From Glaesserella sp041814905 (GTDB lineage Bacteria; Pseudomonadota; Gammaproteobacteria; Enterobacterales; Pasteurellaceae), in the NCBI RefSeq assembly GCF_041814905.1, contig NZ_JBGXYA010000002.1, positions 26,456 through 90,455 of the forward strand: DNA of 64,000 nt. Direction: 5' to 3'. Numbering within the stretch: position 1 is the stretch's first letter; every line of letters starts with the position of its first letter. Positions 25,350 through 34,227 of this stretch are shown piece by piece. Below the pieces are notes generated by a model. The model did not search any database. It saw only the letters and a program-made list of their open reading frames with translations, and was not told the DNA's origin. The translations under genes were made by a program, and so were the position numbers.

Positions 25350-25387
25350 TTCCGAGAAGAAAATGTTGCTTCTCGGAACTTTATTTT
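25350..25387 (+). terminator. Terminator or attenuator after ldtD
   Basis: TTCCGAGAAG and CTTCTCGGAA pair over 10 bp with a 9-base loop, followed by CTTTATTTTTT. Confidence 0.75.
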
Positions 25388-25488
25388 TTATAAAACTACT
25401 AATTCAAGCGAATGATTTATCGTGAGTATATTGTAGGAGACTATTTACGATAGATCATTATTTAAAATATAAAATAATGAGGAAAATG

Positions 25489-26049
25489 ATGGAACAGCAA
25501 CCAAATTTACAACGCAGAAGATGGCTCTCTCTCGGGGGAATTATGTTAGGTGCAGCACTCTTGCCTAATGTTGCAAGTGCAATTGTATCAACGCCAAAAC
25601 CACTGGTACTACGTATCCGTAGTTTAAATACCGGAGAAAAACTTTCAGTCCCTTACTTACCGACAGGTTTTGTCCGCTCAAGTTTGACTAAATTAAACTA
25701 TATCATGCGAGACAGACATACTAATCAAGTCCGAGCGATCGATCCAAGATTGTTTTTTAAATTAACTCAAATTCAAGCTCGTTTGGGTTCTCGTAATTCC
25801 GAAATCTTGATGTTAAGTGGATACCGTTCAGCACAAACTAATGCCAAAATGCGCCAACGTAGTCGTGGGGTGGCAAGTAACAGTTATCACATTCAAGGCA
25901 AAGCGATTGATTTCCGTATTGAAGGCGTACCGCTGGCTCGTATTAAATCCGTTGCAGAAAGTTTAAGTAATGGTGGTGTGGGTTATTATCCTCGCAGTAA
26001 CTTTGTGCATGTAGATACCGGTCCGGTGCGTACTTGGCGCGGTTCCTGA
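25489..26049 (+). CDS. mepK: Murein endopeptidase MepK (YcbK, DUF882)
   Basis: A 186-residue peptidase M15A-like protein. E. coli MepK cleaves 3-3 (mDAP-mDAP) cross-links, the very bonds LdtD makes. The N-terminus QRRRWLSLGGIMLGAALL is a Tat-type signal with twin Arg. Zinc-site residues are visible in SNSYHIQGKAIDFRIEG and YYPRSNFVHVDTGPVR. I start at MEQQPN: TGAGG is 6 bp upstream of this ATG, and two earlier in-frame ATGs lie on or too close to that ribosome site. The neighbour ldtD upstream and ycbL 12 bp downstream repeat the E. coli order. Confidence 0.92.
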   Translation: MEQQPNLQRRRWLSLGGIMLGAALLPNVASAIVSTPKPLVLRIRSLNTGEKLSVPYLPTGFVRSSLTKLNYIMRDRHTNQVRAIDPRLFFKLTQIQARLGSRNSEILMLSGYRSAQTNAKMRQRSRGVASNSYHIQGKAIDFRIEGVPLARIKSVAESLSNGGVGYYPRSNFVHVDTGPVRTWRGS

Positions 26050-26061
26050 TAATTGTCATTT

Positions 26062-26697
26062 ATGTTCAATTTACAAATAATTCTTGTAAGTGCATTTCAA
26101 CAAAATTGCAGTATCATTTGGGATAGTGACAAAAATGCTGCAATTGTTGATGCCGGTGATGATGCGCAAAAAATCATTCAATTTGTAGAAGAACAACAAC
26201 TCAATGTTCAAAAACTGTTAATTACTCATGGTCATTTAGATCACATTATGGCTGTTGAGGCACTTAAACAGCGCTTTAACGTTGAAGTATTTGGTCCTCA
26301 GCAAGATGATCAACCTTTATTCGAAATGTTACCGCAAACTTGCGCAAGATATGGCCTACCTCCGGTAAAGGCATTTTTACCTGATCACTGGTTGAATGAA
26401 GGCGATGAGATTAATGTAGGCGCCTTAACTTTTAACGTTCGCCATTTGCCGGGACACGCACCGGGTCATATAGGCTTTTTTGATTTCCAGAACCGGATTG
26501 CTTTTACCGGTGATGTTTTGTTTCAAAATAGTATTGGGCGTACCGATCTTTATAAAGGTGATTTTGATCAGCTAATCCATTCGATACGTACTAAATTATT
26601 TGATTTAGAAGATGATTTTATTATTATTCCCGGTCATGGTTCACACACTACTATTGGTCGTGAGAAAAAAAGTAATCCATTTTTAAAAGAAACTTAA
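26062..26697 (+). CDS. ycbL: Metallo-beta-lactamase-fold hydrolase YcbL (glyoxalase II-like)
   Basis: A 211-residue MBL-fold hydrolase. The metal site is THGHLDHI near residue 56, followed by PGHAPGHIGFF near 132, FTGDVLF near 153 and IPGHGSHTT near 195. It matches E. coli YcbL (215), a type of glyoxalase II that hydrolyses S-lactoylglutathione in relatives. I start at MFNLQIILVSAFQQN, which aligns with the E. coli start; an in-frame TTG lies three codons upstream. Downstream, mlaA begins after 4 bp. Confidence 0.9.
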   Translation: MFNLQIILVSAFQQNCSIIWDSDKNAAIVDAGDDAQKIIQFVEEQQLNVQKLLITHGHLDHIMAVEALKQRFNVEVFGPQQDDQPLFEMLPQTCARYGLPPVKAFLPDHWLNEGDEINVGALTFNVRHLPGHAPGHIGFFDFQNRIAFTGDVLFQNSIGRTDLYKGDFDQLIHSIRTKLFDLEDDFIIIPGHGSHTTIGREKKSNPFLKET

Positions 26698-26701
26698 TAT
26701 T

Positions 26702-27454
26702 ATGATGAATAAATTCAAATCGTTAACAGTTATCACTTTTACACTGTTGTTGACTGCTTGCTCCTCCTCTATTGATCCTGAAACCGGGCAACGTAATGAT
26801 CCGTTAGAAGGATTTAACCGAGCAATGTGGAAAGTAAATTATGAATATCTTGATCCTTATATTGCGGAGCCCCTTGCAAAAGGTTGGCGCGATTATGTGC
26901 CGAATCCAGTAAAAACAGGTTTAGTCAATGTGGCAAATAATTTGGATGAGCCGGCAAGCTTTGTAAACAGATTACTTGAAGGCGAAGGAGAAAAGGCGAT
27001 GATTCACTTTACCCGCTTTTGGTTTAATTCTATTTTCGGTTTAGGCGGTTTAATTGATTTTGCAAGCTTAACGGATGATCTTAAACTAGAAAACGGTCGT
27101 CGTACTTTTGGTGATACTTTAGGTACTTATAATGTACCTACAGGTCCTTATGTTATGCTGCCGGGTTATGGTCCGGCAACACCTCGTCAAGACCTAGGTC
27201 GGCTCGTTGATGGTACTTATCCGGTGATTTCGCTACTCACGACACCTTGGACATTTGCGAAATGGGGTGTTCAAAGTATTGACTCGCGAGCAAGCTTGCT
27301 TGACCAAGATTCCATATTAAAACAGTCTCAAGATCCGTACGTGACTTTCCGCGAAGCTTATTTCCAAAATCTTGAATTTAAAGTGAAAGATGGAAACACC
27401 GGCAATGACGGAAAAGAAATTTTATCGGAAGATGAGTTAAAAAATATTGATTAG
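26702..27454 (+). CDS. mlaA: Outer-membrane lipoprotein MlaA (VacJ)
   Basis: A 250-residue lipoprotein of the Mla pathway, which removes misplaced phospholipids from the outer leaflet of the outer membrane. Signal peptide ends in lipobox LLTACSSS. The family signature is strong: DPLEGFNRAMWKVNYEYLD near residue 35, NNLDEPASFVNRLLEGE near 80, FWFNSIFGLGGLIDFAS near 102 and GPYVMLPGYGPATPRQDLGR near 143. The other mla genes are not in this window. It lies 4 bp after ycbL and ends at a strong terminator, so it is likely the last gene of the envelope transcript. Confidence 0.96.
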   Translation: MMNKFKSLTVITFTLLLTACSSSIDPETGQRNDPLEGFNRAMWKVNYEYLDPYIAEPLAKGWRDYVPNPVKTGLVNVANNLDEPASFVNRLLEGEGEKAMIHFTRFWFNSIFGLGGLIDFASLTDDLKLENGRRTFGDTLGTYNVPTGPYVMLPGYGPATPRQDLGRLVDGTYPVISLLTTPWTFAKWGVQSIDSRASLLDQDSILKQSQDPYVTFREAYFQNLEFKVKDGNTGNDGKEILSEDELKNID

Positions 27455-27471
27455 ATTAATAGTGATGAAAT

Positions 27472-27502
27472 AAAAAGTCTCAAATAATTTTTGAGACTTT
27501 TT
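27472..27502. terminator. Terminator between mlaA and SDR gene
   Basis: AAAAAGTCTCAAA and TTTGAGACTTTTT pair over 13 bp with a short A/T loop; usable both ways. Confidence 0.87.
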
Positions 27503-27516
27503 ATTTTTGGGAGAGG

Positions 27517-28338
27517 TCAGCCGCCGCCTTTACGGCAACAATAATCAAAGATAACGGTTGGCAAAATGCGTCGTAGCCACCAAAATAGTTTGGTCGGGGA
27601 AGTAACCTGGTAGCGTGCTTTGGGGATTCGGGCATTAAGTGCTTTGGCGCAGACCGTCGCACAGGCAAAAGCAGGTAAAGTAAACGGGTTTGCATTACCT
27701 TTGGTATTTAGGCGTTCAAGCTGTTTGCGGTAAGACGCTTTATGAAATGAGTTTTCCATATCGATATATTGATAGAGTTTTTTCACCGAATTCGGACGAA
27801 AACGGCTTTGAATCGGACCGGGTTCTAATAGGCTGACATAAATATTTGAACCGTAAAGCTCGTGGCGTAGTGTATCCGCCATGCCTTCTAATGCAAATTT
27901 TGTACTATTATATGCACCACGATAATGCATGGCGGCAAAGCCTAAAATACTACTATTAATAATAATTCTGCCGTTATTTTGTCGGCGGAAAATCTGTAAT
28001 GCGGCATTCATCACTTCCCAAGCACCAAATACGTTGGTTTCAAAAATTTCACGTAACGCTTCACGGGGAATATCCTCCACTGCACCGGGCTGCCCATAAC
28101 CGGCATTGCAAAAAACTGCATCTAACCGACCGCTTGTATTGATGTAATCAAACGCCTCGGCAATTTGTCTTGAGTCAGTGACATCAAGTTGTACTGCCTC
28201 AAAACCTTCATTTTTCAGGCGTTCAACATCTTCCGCTTTACGGCAACTGGCTATTACCCTCCACCCCTCATTTTTGAGGTGTTGAGCAGTGGCATAGCCA
28301 ATACCTGATGAGCAGCCTGTGATTAAAATTGTTCGCAT
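27517..28338 (-). CDS. Short-chain dehydrogenase/reductase
   Basis: A 273-residue classical SDR. Cofactor loop GCSSGIGYATAQHL at residues 8-21, CNAGYGQPG near 85, catalytic Ser in IINSSILGF near 135 and YNSTKFALEG with the Tyr-Lys pair near 148. It resembles YbbO-type SDRs of gamma-proteobacteria (substrate sometimes aldehydes), but the substrate here is unknown. It is the last gene of a minus-strand run yrbG-dsbD-SDR, 22 bp after dsbD. An uptake signal falls inside it at 28129. Confidence 0.85.
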   Translation of the reverse strand: MRTILITGCSSGIGYATAQHLKNEGWRVIASCRKAEDVERLKNEGFEAVQLDVTDSRQIAEAFDYINTSGRLDAVFCNAGYGQPGAVEDIPREALREIFETNVFGAWEVMNAALQIFRRQNNGRIIINSSILGFAAMHYRGAYNSTKFALEGMADTLRHELYGSNIYVSLLEPGPIQSRFRPNSVKKLYQYIDMENSFHKASYRKQLERLNTKGNANPFTLPAFACATVCAKALNARIPKARYQVTSPTKLFWWLRRILPTVIFDYCCRKGGG

Positions 28339-28360
28339 ATGGTTTCCTATCCGTTATTTC

Positions 28361-30094
28361 TTATAGTTTTTTCAGCCATACGGAGAAATCTTTTTCCTTC
28401 ATAAAGCCGGTTACTCTGGCGTAACTCAGTTCATTACCTTGTTCATCAAAAAAGAGAATAGTCGGTAAACCGAGTATTTGAAAGCGTTTCATCAGTTCAT
28501 CATTTTCAGCCGAGTTTCTGGTCATATCAATTCGTAGAAGAACCATTTTTTCAAATTGTTGCCGTACTTGTGGTGCACGGAAGGTATAATTTTCAAATTC
28601 TTTACATGCAGTACACCAATCGGCATAGAGATCGAGCATGACTTTTTTACCTTTAGCCGCTACTAACTGTTGTTCCAAATCGGAAACAGAATGAATTTGA
28701 GTAAACGGAACAGGGTTTTCTTGATTATTTTTAAAAATGGGTAACTCGCTCATAATGATCCAGGCACTCACTAAAATTGCACTGAATACGACGACTTTAA
28801 TAAATCGAACAATAAGGAAAAAGTTAATCAAGAAACTTTTAGTCTGTGGTATTTGACGAAAGAGCCAAATGAAAAAAAACATAGCTAATAGAGACCACAT
28901 AGTGCTTTGGTACGCCGGAAAAACACGAGAAAGCAAAAATATCGGTAGCATTAGCATTACAAAACCAAATAAGGTTTTTACTTTCAGTAACCAACTACCC
29001 GATTTAGGCAAAATTTTATTGCCGAACAGTGTGAGCAACATTAACGGCACACCCATACCAAGCGCTAATAGATATAAAGCGAATCCACCAACGAAAAAAT
29101 CACCGCTTTGCACTACATATAGCAAGGCTGCAGATAAGGGAACTGAAGTACAAGGAGAAGCAATGAGACCTGCAAGAATCCCCATCACGAACACGCCTGA
29201 AAAATAACCGCCTTTTTGTTGTTGGCTTAAATTATTGAGTTTTTGCTGCCAGCTATGCGGTAAACGAATATCGTATAAGCCGAACATCGAAAACGCCAAA
29301 ACCACAAATAACAGAGAGATAGCGATTAACACCGGGGGGCTTTGTAATAAAATTTGAAACGGCAAACCGACGGCAGTAACAACCAATCCTAACAATGTAT
29401 AGGTTAGCGCCATGCCTTGTACGTAACTAAAGCTGAGCAAAAAAGCGCGTAACGTATTCGGACGGTTTTTCTGTCCAATCACAATCGCAGAAAGTAACGG
29501 CAACATTGGCAACACGCAAGGTGTAAACGCTAGAGCTAAACCAAACGGGAAGAACCAAAAAACGGAAAAGCTGTCGCTGTATAGCCTGTCGATCAAGATA
29601 TTCTGTTCTGATTTTAACTGCTCTTCTTCGGTGAGTTTTTTACTATTTTTTGCAAAATTTTGCTCGAAACCGACCGCTTGTTGATTAAGTTCAACCACTA
29701 CAGTTTTAGGCGGATAGCAAAAACCCTTAGTACAACCTTGGTAGCGCACTTCAACGGAAGCATCTTGTTGAACGGAATTTACCGGAATATCAATATTTAA
29801 TTGATGTCGAAAAATATCGACTGTACCGAAAAACTCGTCCTGATGGCTTTCACTTTGTGGAAATAACGGTTCTCCCAACGTTGCATTCTTACTTTGGACA
29901 GCAATCTCTTTCTTGTATAAATAATAACCGTCTGCAATCTGCCAATGCAGTTGCAGTTTTTCTTCGACAAATTGTGACGAGAATATAAAGGCCTCATTAT
30001 CGGTAAGATATTTATTTTGTTTAGTTATTAGCCCGGCGGTAAAAACGGGGAAGGCAATCAACATCCCAAATAAAAGAATTAAAAAGTGTCTCAT
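28361..30094 (-). CDS. dsbD: Thiol:disulfide interchange protein DsbD
   Basis: A 577-residue inner-membrane electron carrier that passes electrons from cytoplasmic thioredoxin to periplasmic DsbC, DsbG and cytochrome c maturation proteins. Three modules: signal peptide plus N-terminal immunoglobulin-like domain with the pair QGCTKGFCYPP near residues 115-121, eight-helix membrane domain (about 185-440) with the Cys in FTPCVLPMLPLL and ASPCTSVPLS, and C-terminal thioredoxin-like domain with WCTAC near 480. I start at MRHFLILLF because it makes a normal signal peptide; a TTG eight codons upstream is open. Overlapping promoter room is small (20 bp after yrbG), so it is probably in that operon. 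Confidence 0.94.
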   Translation of the reverse strand: MRHFLILLFGMLIAFPVFTAGLITKQNKYLTDNEAFIFSSQFVEEKLQLHWQIADGYYLYKKEIAVQSKNATLGEPLFPQSESHQDEFFGTVDIFRHQLNIDIPVNSVQQDASVEVRYQGCTKGFCYPPKTVVVELNQQAVGFEQNFAKNSKKLTEEEQLKSEQNILIDRLYSDSFSVFWFFPFGLALAFTPCVLPMLPLLSAIVIGQKNRPNTLRAFLLSFSYVQGMALTYTLLGLVVTAVGLPFQILLQSPPVLIAISLLFVVLAFSMFGLYDIRLPHSWQQKLNNLSQQQKGGYFSGVFVMGILAGLIASPCTSVPLSAALLYVVQSGDFFVGGFALYLLALGMGVPLMLLTLFGNKILPKSGSWLLKVKTLFGFVMLMLPIFLLSRVFPAYQSTMWSLLAMFFFIWLFRQIPQTKSFLINFFLIVRFIKVVVFSAILVSAWIIMSELPIFKNNQENPVPFTQIHSVSDLEQQLVAAKGKKVMLDLYADWCTACKEFENYTFRAPQVRQQFEKMVLLRIDMTRNSAENDELMKRFQILGLPTILFFDEQGNELSYARVTGFMKEKDFSVWLKKL

Positions 30095-30114
30095 AAAATT
30101 TAATCTTAGAATAA

Positions 30115-31092
30115 TCAAACAGCGGTTTTAAACAGATAAACAGTATAAGCGATAAAGCAGAGCAAGAAAATTGTACCTTCCACTCGGTTTACTCGCCCTA
30201 ATCTGCCGGGTCTGCGTTTAAAGCTATAAGCAAAGAAAAAGAGTAATACGGTAATTGCGGTCATCACCAACATATCGCGTGAGAACACTTCAGGCGCAAC
30301 TTGCATTGGTTCGATAGCTCCTGCGACACCAACTACGGCGAGAGCGTTGAATAAGTTAGAACCGACAATATTACCTAATGCCAAATCCGATTCGCCTTTT
30401 TTAGCCGCAATAATCGATGACGCAAATTCTGGTAACGAGGTACCGACAGCGACAATCGTTAAACCAATAACTAAATCGCTGACTCCGAAATAATGGGCAA
30501 CTTCAATCGCCCCCCAAACTAAAAGTTGGGAACTGACGACAAGCAAAACTAAGCCGACAACAATCCAAAATAAGGCTTTGGTCAGTGGCATTTTGAAATT
30601 GTCCTCATCAAGGGATTCACTTTGAGCAATACGGTCGTTTCGGCTTTTGACCCCTAATGCAATCGTCCAAAGCAGGTAAACGGAAAAAATCGCTAAAAGA
30701 ATTACCGCTTCCAGTCGGGTTACGGTCGCATCATAAAGTAAATAAGCTGAAAATAAGGTAACGAGAAGTAAAATCGGTAATTCTTTATAAATAACCGCAG
30801 AATGAACCGTAATCGGACGTAATATTGCTGTCACCCCTAAAATCAGAGCAATATTGGTGATGTTTGAGCCGTAAGCATTACCGAGAGCAATACCCGATGC
30901 ACCTTGCATTGCTGAGGATGCGGATACAATCATTTCAGGTGCGGAGGTCCCAAAACCGATAATCACGATGCCGATTAATAACGACGGCATACCAAAATGG
31001 CGGGCGGTTGAGGCGGAACCATCGACAAAACGATCGGCACTCCAAACTAAGATGATCAAACCGCCGATAATAGCGAGAGCAGGAAGTAACAT
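30115..31092 (-). CDS. yrbG: Calcium/sodium antiporter family protein YrbG
   Basis: A 325-residue inner-membrane protein of the Ca/cation antiporter family. Two inverted alpha repeats are clear: GFGTSAPEMIVSASSAMQG near residue 47 and AVGTSLPEFASSIIAAKKG near 215, each with the acidic residue that binds the cation, plus GNAYGSNITNIALILG and GNIVGSNLFNALAVVG. Length equals E. coli YrbG. Ten or so hydrophobic segments. First gene of the yrbG-dsbD-SDR run, divergent from artP across a 167-bp gap that holds the artP operator. Ion specificity is inferred from the family. Confidence 0.92.
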   Translation of the reverse strand: MLLPALAIIGGLIILVWSADRFVDGSASTARHFGMPSLLIGIVIIGFGTSAPEMIVSASSAMQGASGIALGNAYGSNITNIALILGVTAILRPITVHSAVIYKELPILLLVTLFSAYLLYDATVTRLEAVILLAIFSVYLLWTIALGVKSRNDRIAQSESLDEDNFKMPLTKALFWIVVGLVLLVVSSQLLVWGAIEVAHYFGVSDLVIGLTIVAVGTSLPEFASSIIAAKKGESDLALGNIVGSNLFNALAVVGVAGAIEPMQVAPEVFSRDMLVMTAITVLLFFFAYSFKRRPGRLGRVNRVEGTIFLLCFIAYTVYLFKTAV

Positions 31093-31193
31093 GATATTTC
31101 CTCAATGAATGATGAACAAGGGATAGTATAGGTTAATTTCGGATTTGCTACTATAAAACTTTGTGTTTTTTGCCTCAAAAGTGACAAATCTCC

Positions 31194-31229
31194 TTGCATA
31201 AATATGCATAAAACTTTAATATTCATTCA
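31194..31229 (+). promoter_or_regulatory. artP promoter with paired ARG box
   Basis: TTGCAT (31194-31199), a 17-bp spacer and TAATAT (31217-31222) form a promoter. Two ARG-box-like 14-mers lie on it: TGCATAAATATGCA (31195-31208, 14 of 14 against TGMATWWWWATKCA) and TTAATATTCATTCA (31216-31229, 12 of 14). Centres are 21 bp apart, as for ArgR hexamer operators. Confidence 0.75.
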
Positions 31230-31259
31230 ATTTTTTATTGAGTACAGGATCTCACTTAA

Positions 31260-31994
31260 ATGGCAATTCATATTCATAATGTGAATTTTTTTTATGGGCA
31301 AAGCCAAGCGCTGTTTGATATTAATTTGAATATTGAAAAAGGCGATACCGTGGTGCTTTTAGGTCCGAGCGGAGCAGGGAAGAGTACTTTAATTCGGACA
31401 TTAAATTTAATGGAAGTCCCACAATCCGGAGTGTTGGAAATTGCGAATCATAAGTTTGATCTCACTGCAAAGGCGGATGCTAAACAAGTCGGTTTATTAC
31501 GTCGTGAAGTCGGTATGGTTTTTCAGCAGTATCATTTATGGCCTCACCTCAGTGTGATGCAAAATTTAATTGAAGCTCCGATGAAAGTACTGGGGTTAGG
31601 GAAGGAAGCTGCAGTTGAGCGGGCTAACGGTTTATTAAGCCGGCTACAATTATCGGAGTTCGCTGAGCGTTTTCCGTTACAACTTTCCGGTGGTCAACAG
31701 CAACGTGTAGCGATTGCACGAGCATTAATGATGCAACCTCAAGTATTGTTGTTCGATGAACCGACAGCGGCGCTGGATCCGGAAATTACGGCGCAAGTGG
31801 TGGACATTATTAAAGAGCTACAACATACGGGCATTACGCAGGTGATTGTTACTCATGAAGTCTCTATGGCACGTAAGGTAGCAACAAAAGTGGTGTATAT
31901 GGAAAAGGGTAAAATTATTGAATCGGGCGGAGCGGAGTGTTTTATTAAACCTAACACTACGCAGTTTGCCAATTACCTTTCCCATTCACATTAA
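31260..31994 (+). CDS. artP: Arginine ABC transporter ATP-binding protein ArtP
   Basis: A 244-residue ABC ATPase that powers arginine uptake. Walker A GPSGAGKSTLIRTLN near residue 36, Q-loop FQQYHLWPHLSV near 85, signature LSGGQQQRVAIARAL near 141, Walker B VLLFDEPTAALDPE near 163 and switch His in VTHEVSMA near 197. Closely follows E. coli ArtP (242). First gene of artPIQM, 84 bp before artI. The paired ARG box over its promoter predicts repression when arginine is plentiful. Confidence 0.96.
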   Translation: MAIHIHNVNFFYGQSQALFDINLNIEKGDTVVLLGPSGAGKSTLIRTLNLMEVPQSGVLEIANHKFDLTAKADAKQVGLLRREVGMVFQQYHLWPHLSVMQNLIEAPMKVLGLGKEAAVERANGLLSRLQLSEFAERFPLQLSGGQQQRVAIARALMMQPQVLLFDEPTAALDPEITAQVVDIIKELQHTGITQVIVTHEVSMARKVATKVVYMEKGKIIESGGAECFIKPNTTQFANYLSHSH

Positions 31995-32078
31995 CGAATT
32001 TAGTGGTAGCTTATTATACTGCTTTTATAATCAGTCGTTTTAACAAACTCAACAACTCATCTCTTCGGGGTAAATACA

Positions 32079-32807
32079 ATGAAAAAATTACTTATCGCAT
32101 CTGCTCTTGCTGTGGCAGCATTTTCTGCACAAGCAAACCAAACAATCACTTTTGCAATGGAGCCAAGTTATCCGCCGTTTGAATTAACTAACGAAAAAGG
32201 TGAGATTATCGGGTTTGATGTGGATATCGCTAATGCAATTTGTAAGGAAATTCAAGCAACTTGTCATTTCAAAAGCCAATCCTTTGATGCTTTAATTCCG
32301 AGCTTAATTAAAGGGCGCGGTGGTTTTGATGCAGCGATTTCGGCAATTGATATCACTGAAGCCCGTGCCAAACAAGTCGCATTTACTCATCCGTATTATG
32401 AAAGCTCAGCAAGCTTTATTGCGGTAAAAGGTAAAACAGATTTAGCTTCAGCAAAAACTGTCGGTGTGCAAAACGGTACCACTTACCAACAATATGCTAA
32501 TGCAGAAGCGAAACAGTATACTGCAAAATCTTATGCAAGCTTGCAAGATGCTATTTTAGACTTAAAAAATGGTCGTATTGATATCATTTTTGGCGATACC
32601 GACGTGTTAAGAGATATGTTTGATAAAAATCCTGAATTGGGTTTTGTTGGTGAACGAGTGACAGATAAACGTTATTTTAACAACGGGTTAGGCATTGCGG
32701 TTAATAAATCTAATACGGCATTAGTCGAAAGCTTAAATAAAGGTATTGCAGCGATTAAACAAAATGGCGAGTATCAAAAAATCTATGATAAATGGATGAC
32801 TAAATAA
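32079..32807 (+). CDS. artI: Arginine-binding periplasmic protein ArtI
   Basis: A 242-residue solute-binding protein of family 3. Signal peptide MKKLLIASALAVAAFSAQA cut after AQA. The mature part shows the amino-acid binding pattern FAMEPSYPPFELTNEKGEIIGFDVDIANAI near residue 25, ISAIDITEARAKQVAFTHPYY near 105, VGVQNGTTYQQY near 145 and a Asp-containing IIFGDTDVLRD hinge region near 185. Cys60 and Cys67 may form a disulfide. Lies between artP and artQ; the 84-bp gap before it may hold an internal promoter. Confidence 0.95.
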   Translation: MKKLLIASALAVAAFSAQANQTITFAMEPSYPPFELTNEKGEIIGFDVDIANAICKEIQATCHFKSQSFDALIPSLIKGRGGFDAAISAIDITEARAKQVAFTHPYYESSASFIAVKGKTDLASAKTVGVQNGTTYQQYANAEAKQYTAKSYASLQDAILDLKNGRIDIIFGDTDVLRDMFDKNPELGFVGERVTDKRYFNNGLGIAVNKSNTALVESLNKGIAAIKQNGEYQKIYDKWMTK

Positions 32808-32812
32808 TCACT

Positions 32813-33484
32813 ATGTTTTTTGATTATCTTCCTTTAATGTACACCGCAACCCTGATGACCTTAGGGTTAGCGGTTTGTTCGTTATTAGTAGGGCTGCTTC
32901 TCTCCATACTTTTTGTCACCTTTGAAACAAGCAAATGGACTTGTATACGTAAGCCGACAGCTGTTGCAATTACACTATTGCGAGGATTACCGGAAATTTT
33001 GGTTGTATTTTTAATTTATTTCGGCGCGCCGGAAGTCATTGAATTAATCACCGGTACTTATGTCGAGCTTGGACCTTTCGGGTGTGGTGTGGCTGCGTTA
33101 TCGATTATTTTTGCGGCTTACGCTTCGCAATCTTTACGTGGTGCAATTCAAGCGATTCCGATTGGACAATGGGAATCCGGTGCCGCTTTAGGACTTAGTC
33201 GTAGCTATACGTTTATTCATATTGTGATGCCGCAAGTGTGGCGACATGCTTTACCGGGTTTAAGTAACCAATGGTTAGTATTACTGAAAGATACGGCATT
33301 GGTGTCATTGATTGGTGTACATGATTTAATGCGCCAAACGGAATTAATCAATACTCGTACTCATGAACCTTTTACTTGGTACGGTTTTGCTGCCTTGGTT
33401 TATTTAGTGATTACTTTATTAAGCCAAGTAATTATTCGTAAGTTAGAGTTGCGTTTCACCCGTTTTGAAAGAGGGGGCAAATAA
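32813..33484 (+). CDS. artQ: Arginine ABC transporter permease ArtQ
   Basis: A 223-residue HisM-type permease with about five membrane segments. The EAA loop reads GQWESGAALGLSRSYTFIHIVMPQ near residue 120, which contacts ArtP. LLRGLPEILVVFLIYFG near 57 is the typical amino-acid permease N-terminal region. 5 bp after artI, and it overlaps artM by one base (TAATG), so translation is coupled. Confidence 0.94.
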   Translation: MFFDYLPLMYTATLMTLGLAVCSLLVGLLLSILFVTFETSKWTCIRKPTAVAITLLRGLPEILVVFLIYFGAPEVIELITGTYVELGPFGCGVAALSIIFAAYASQSLRGAIQAIPIGQWESGAALGLSRSYTFIHIVMPQVWRHALPGLSNQWLVLLKDTALVSLIGVHDLMRQTELINTRTHEPFTWYGFAALVYLVITLLSQVIIRKLELRFTRFERGGK

Positions 33485-34167
33485 TGTTACAAGAATATTT
33501 TGTCACCATTGCACAAGGCATCCCAACTAGTTTAATGCTCACTTTTGTGGCTTTGATTATCGCTTTTTTTCTTTCCATCCTACTAACATTTTTAATGTCG
33601 ATGGAAAATAAAATCATCAAAGGTACGATTAATGTATTCTTAACGGTTTTCACCGGTACGCCGTTATTAGTACAATTTTTCTTAATTTATGCAGGTCCAG
33701 GACAATTCCAATGGATTGTAGATAGCCCACTCTGGAGTTTATTTTCCAATGCTTGGTTTTGTGCCATGTTAACCTTGGCACTCAATAGTACGGCATATAC
33801 CACCTTATTGTTTCACGGTGCAGTAAAAGCAATTCCAAAGGGGCAGTGGGAAACTTGTGCTGCGTTAGGTCTAAATAGGCTTCAAACGCTTAAAATTTTA
33901 GTCCCTTATGCGTTAAGACGTGCTTTACCTTCATACAGCAATGAGATTATTTTGGTGTTTAAAGGGACGTCTTTAGCTTCTACTATTACCATCATGGATA
34001 TTATGGGATATGCACGTCAGCTATACGGTACGGAATATGATGCGTTGACTATCTACGGTATTGCCGGGGTCCTCTATTTGATTATCACCGGAATTATGAC
34101 GTTAATCTTGCGTAGTGTAGAGCGTAAAGTGTTATCCTTTGAACGCCTTGAAGCTGAAAAAGCTTAA
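33484..34167 (+). CDS. artM: Arginine ABC transporter permease ArtM
   Basis: A 227-residue HisM-type permease, partner of ArtQ. It has FTGTPLLVQFFLIYAGPGQFQW near residue 57 and the EAA loop GQWETCAALGLNRLQTLKILVPYALRRALP near 120. About five membrane segments. Last gene of artPIQM; a GC-rich terminator follows. Confidence 0.94.
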   Translation: MLQEYFVTIAQGIPTSLMLTFVALIIAFFLSILLTFLMSMENKIIKGTINVFLTVFTGTPLLVQFFLIYAGPGQFQWIVDSPLWSLFSNAWFCAMLTLALNSTAYTTLLFHGAVKAIPKGQWETCAALGLNRLQTLKILVPYALRRALPSYSNEIILVFKGTSLASTITIMDIMGYARQLYGTEYDALTIYGIAGVLYLIITGIMTLILRSVERKVLSFERLEAEKA

Positions 34168-34190
34168 TTTTTATCGTGATAATGAACGAA

Positions 34191-34218
34191 AAAATGCCCG
34201 CTTTTGCGGGCATTATCT
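34191..34218. terminator. Terminator between artM and ydcH-like gene
   Basis: AATGCCCGC and GCGGGCATT form a 9-bp stem with a TTTT loop, A-run on the left; the right T-run is interrupted. Confidence 0.78.
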
Positions 34219-34227
34219 TCTTGTATA

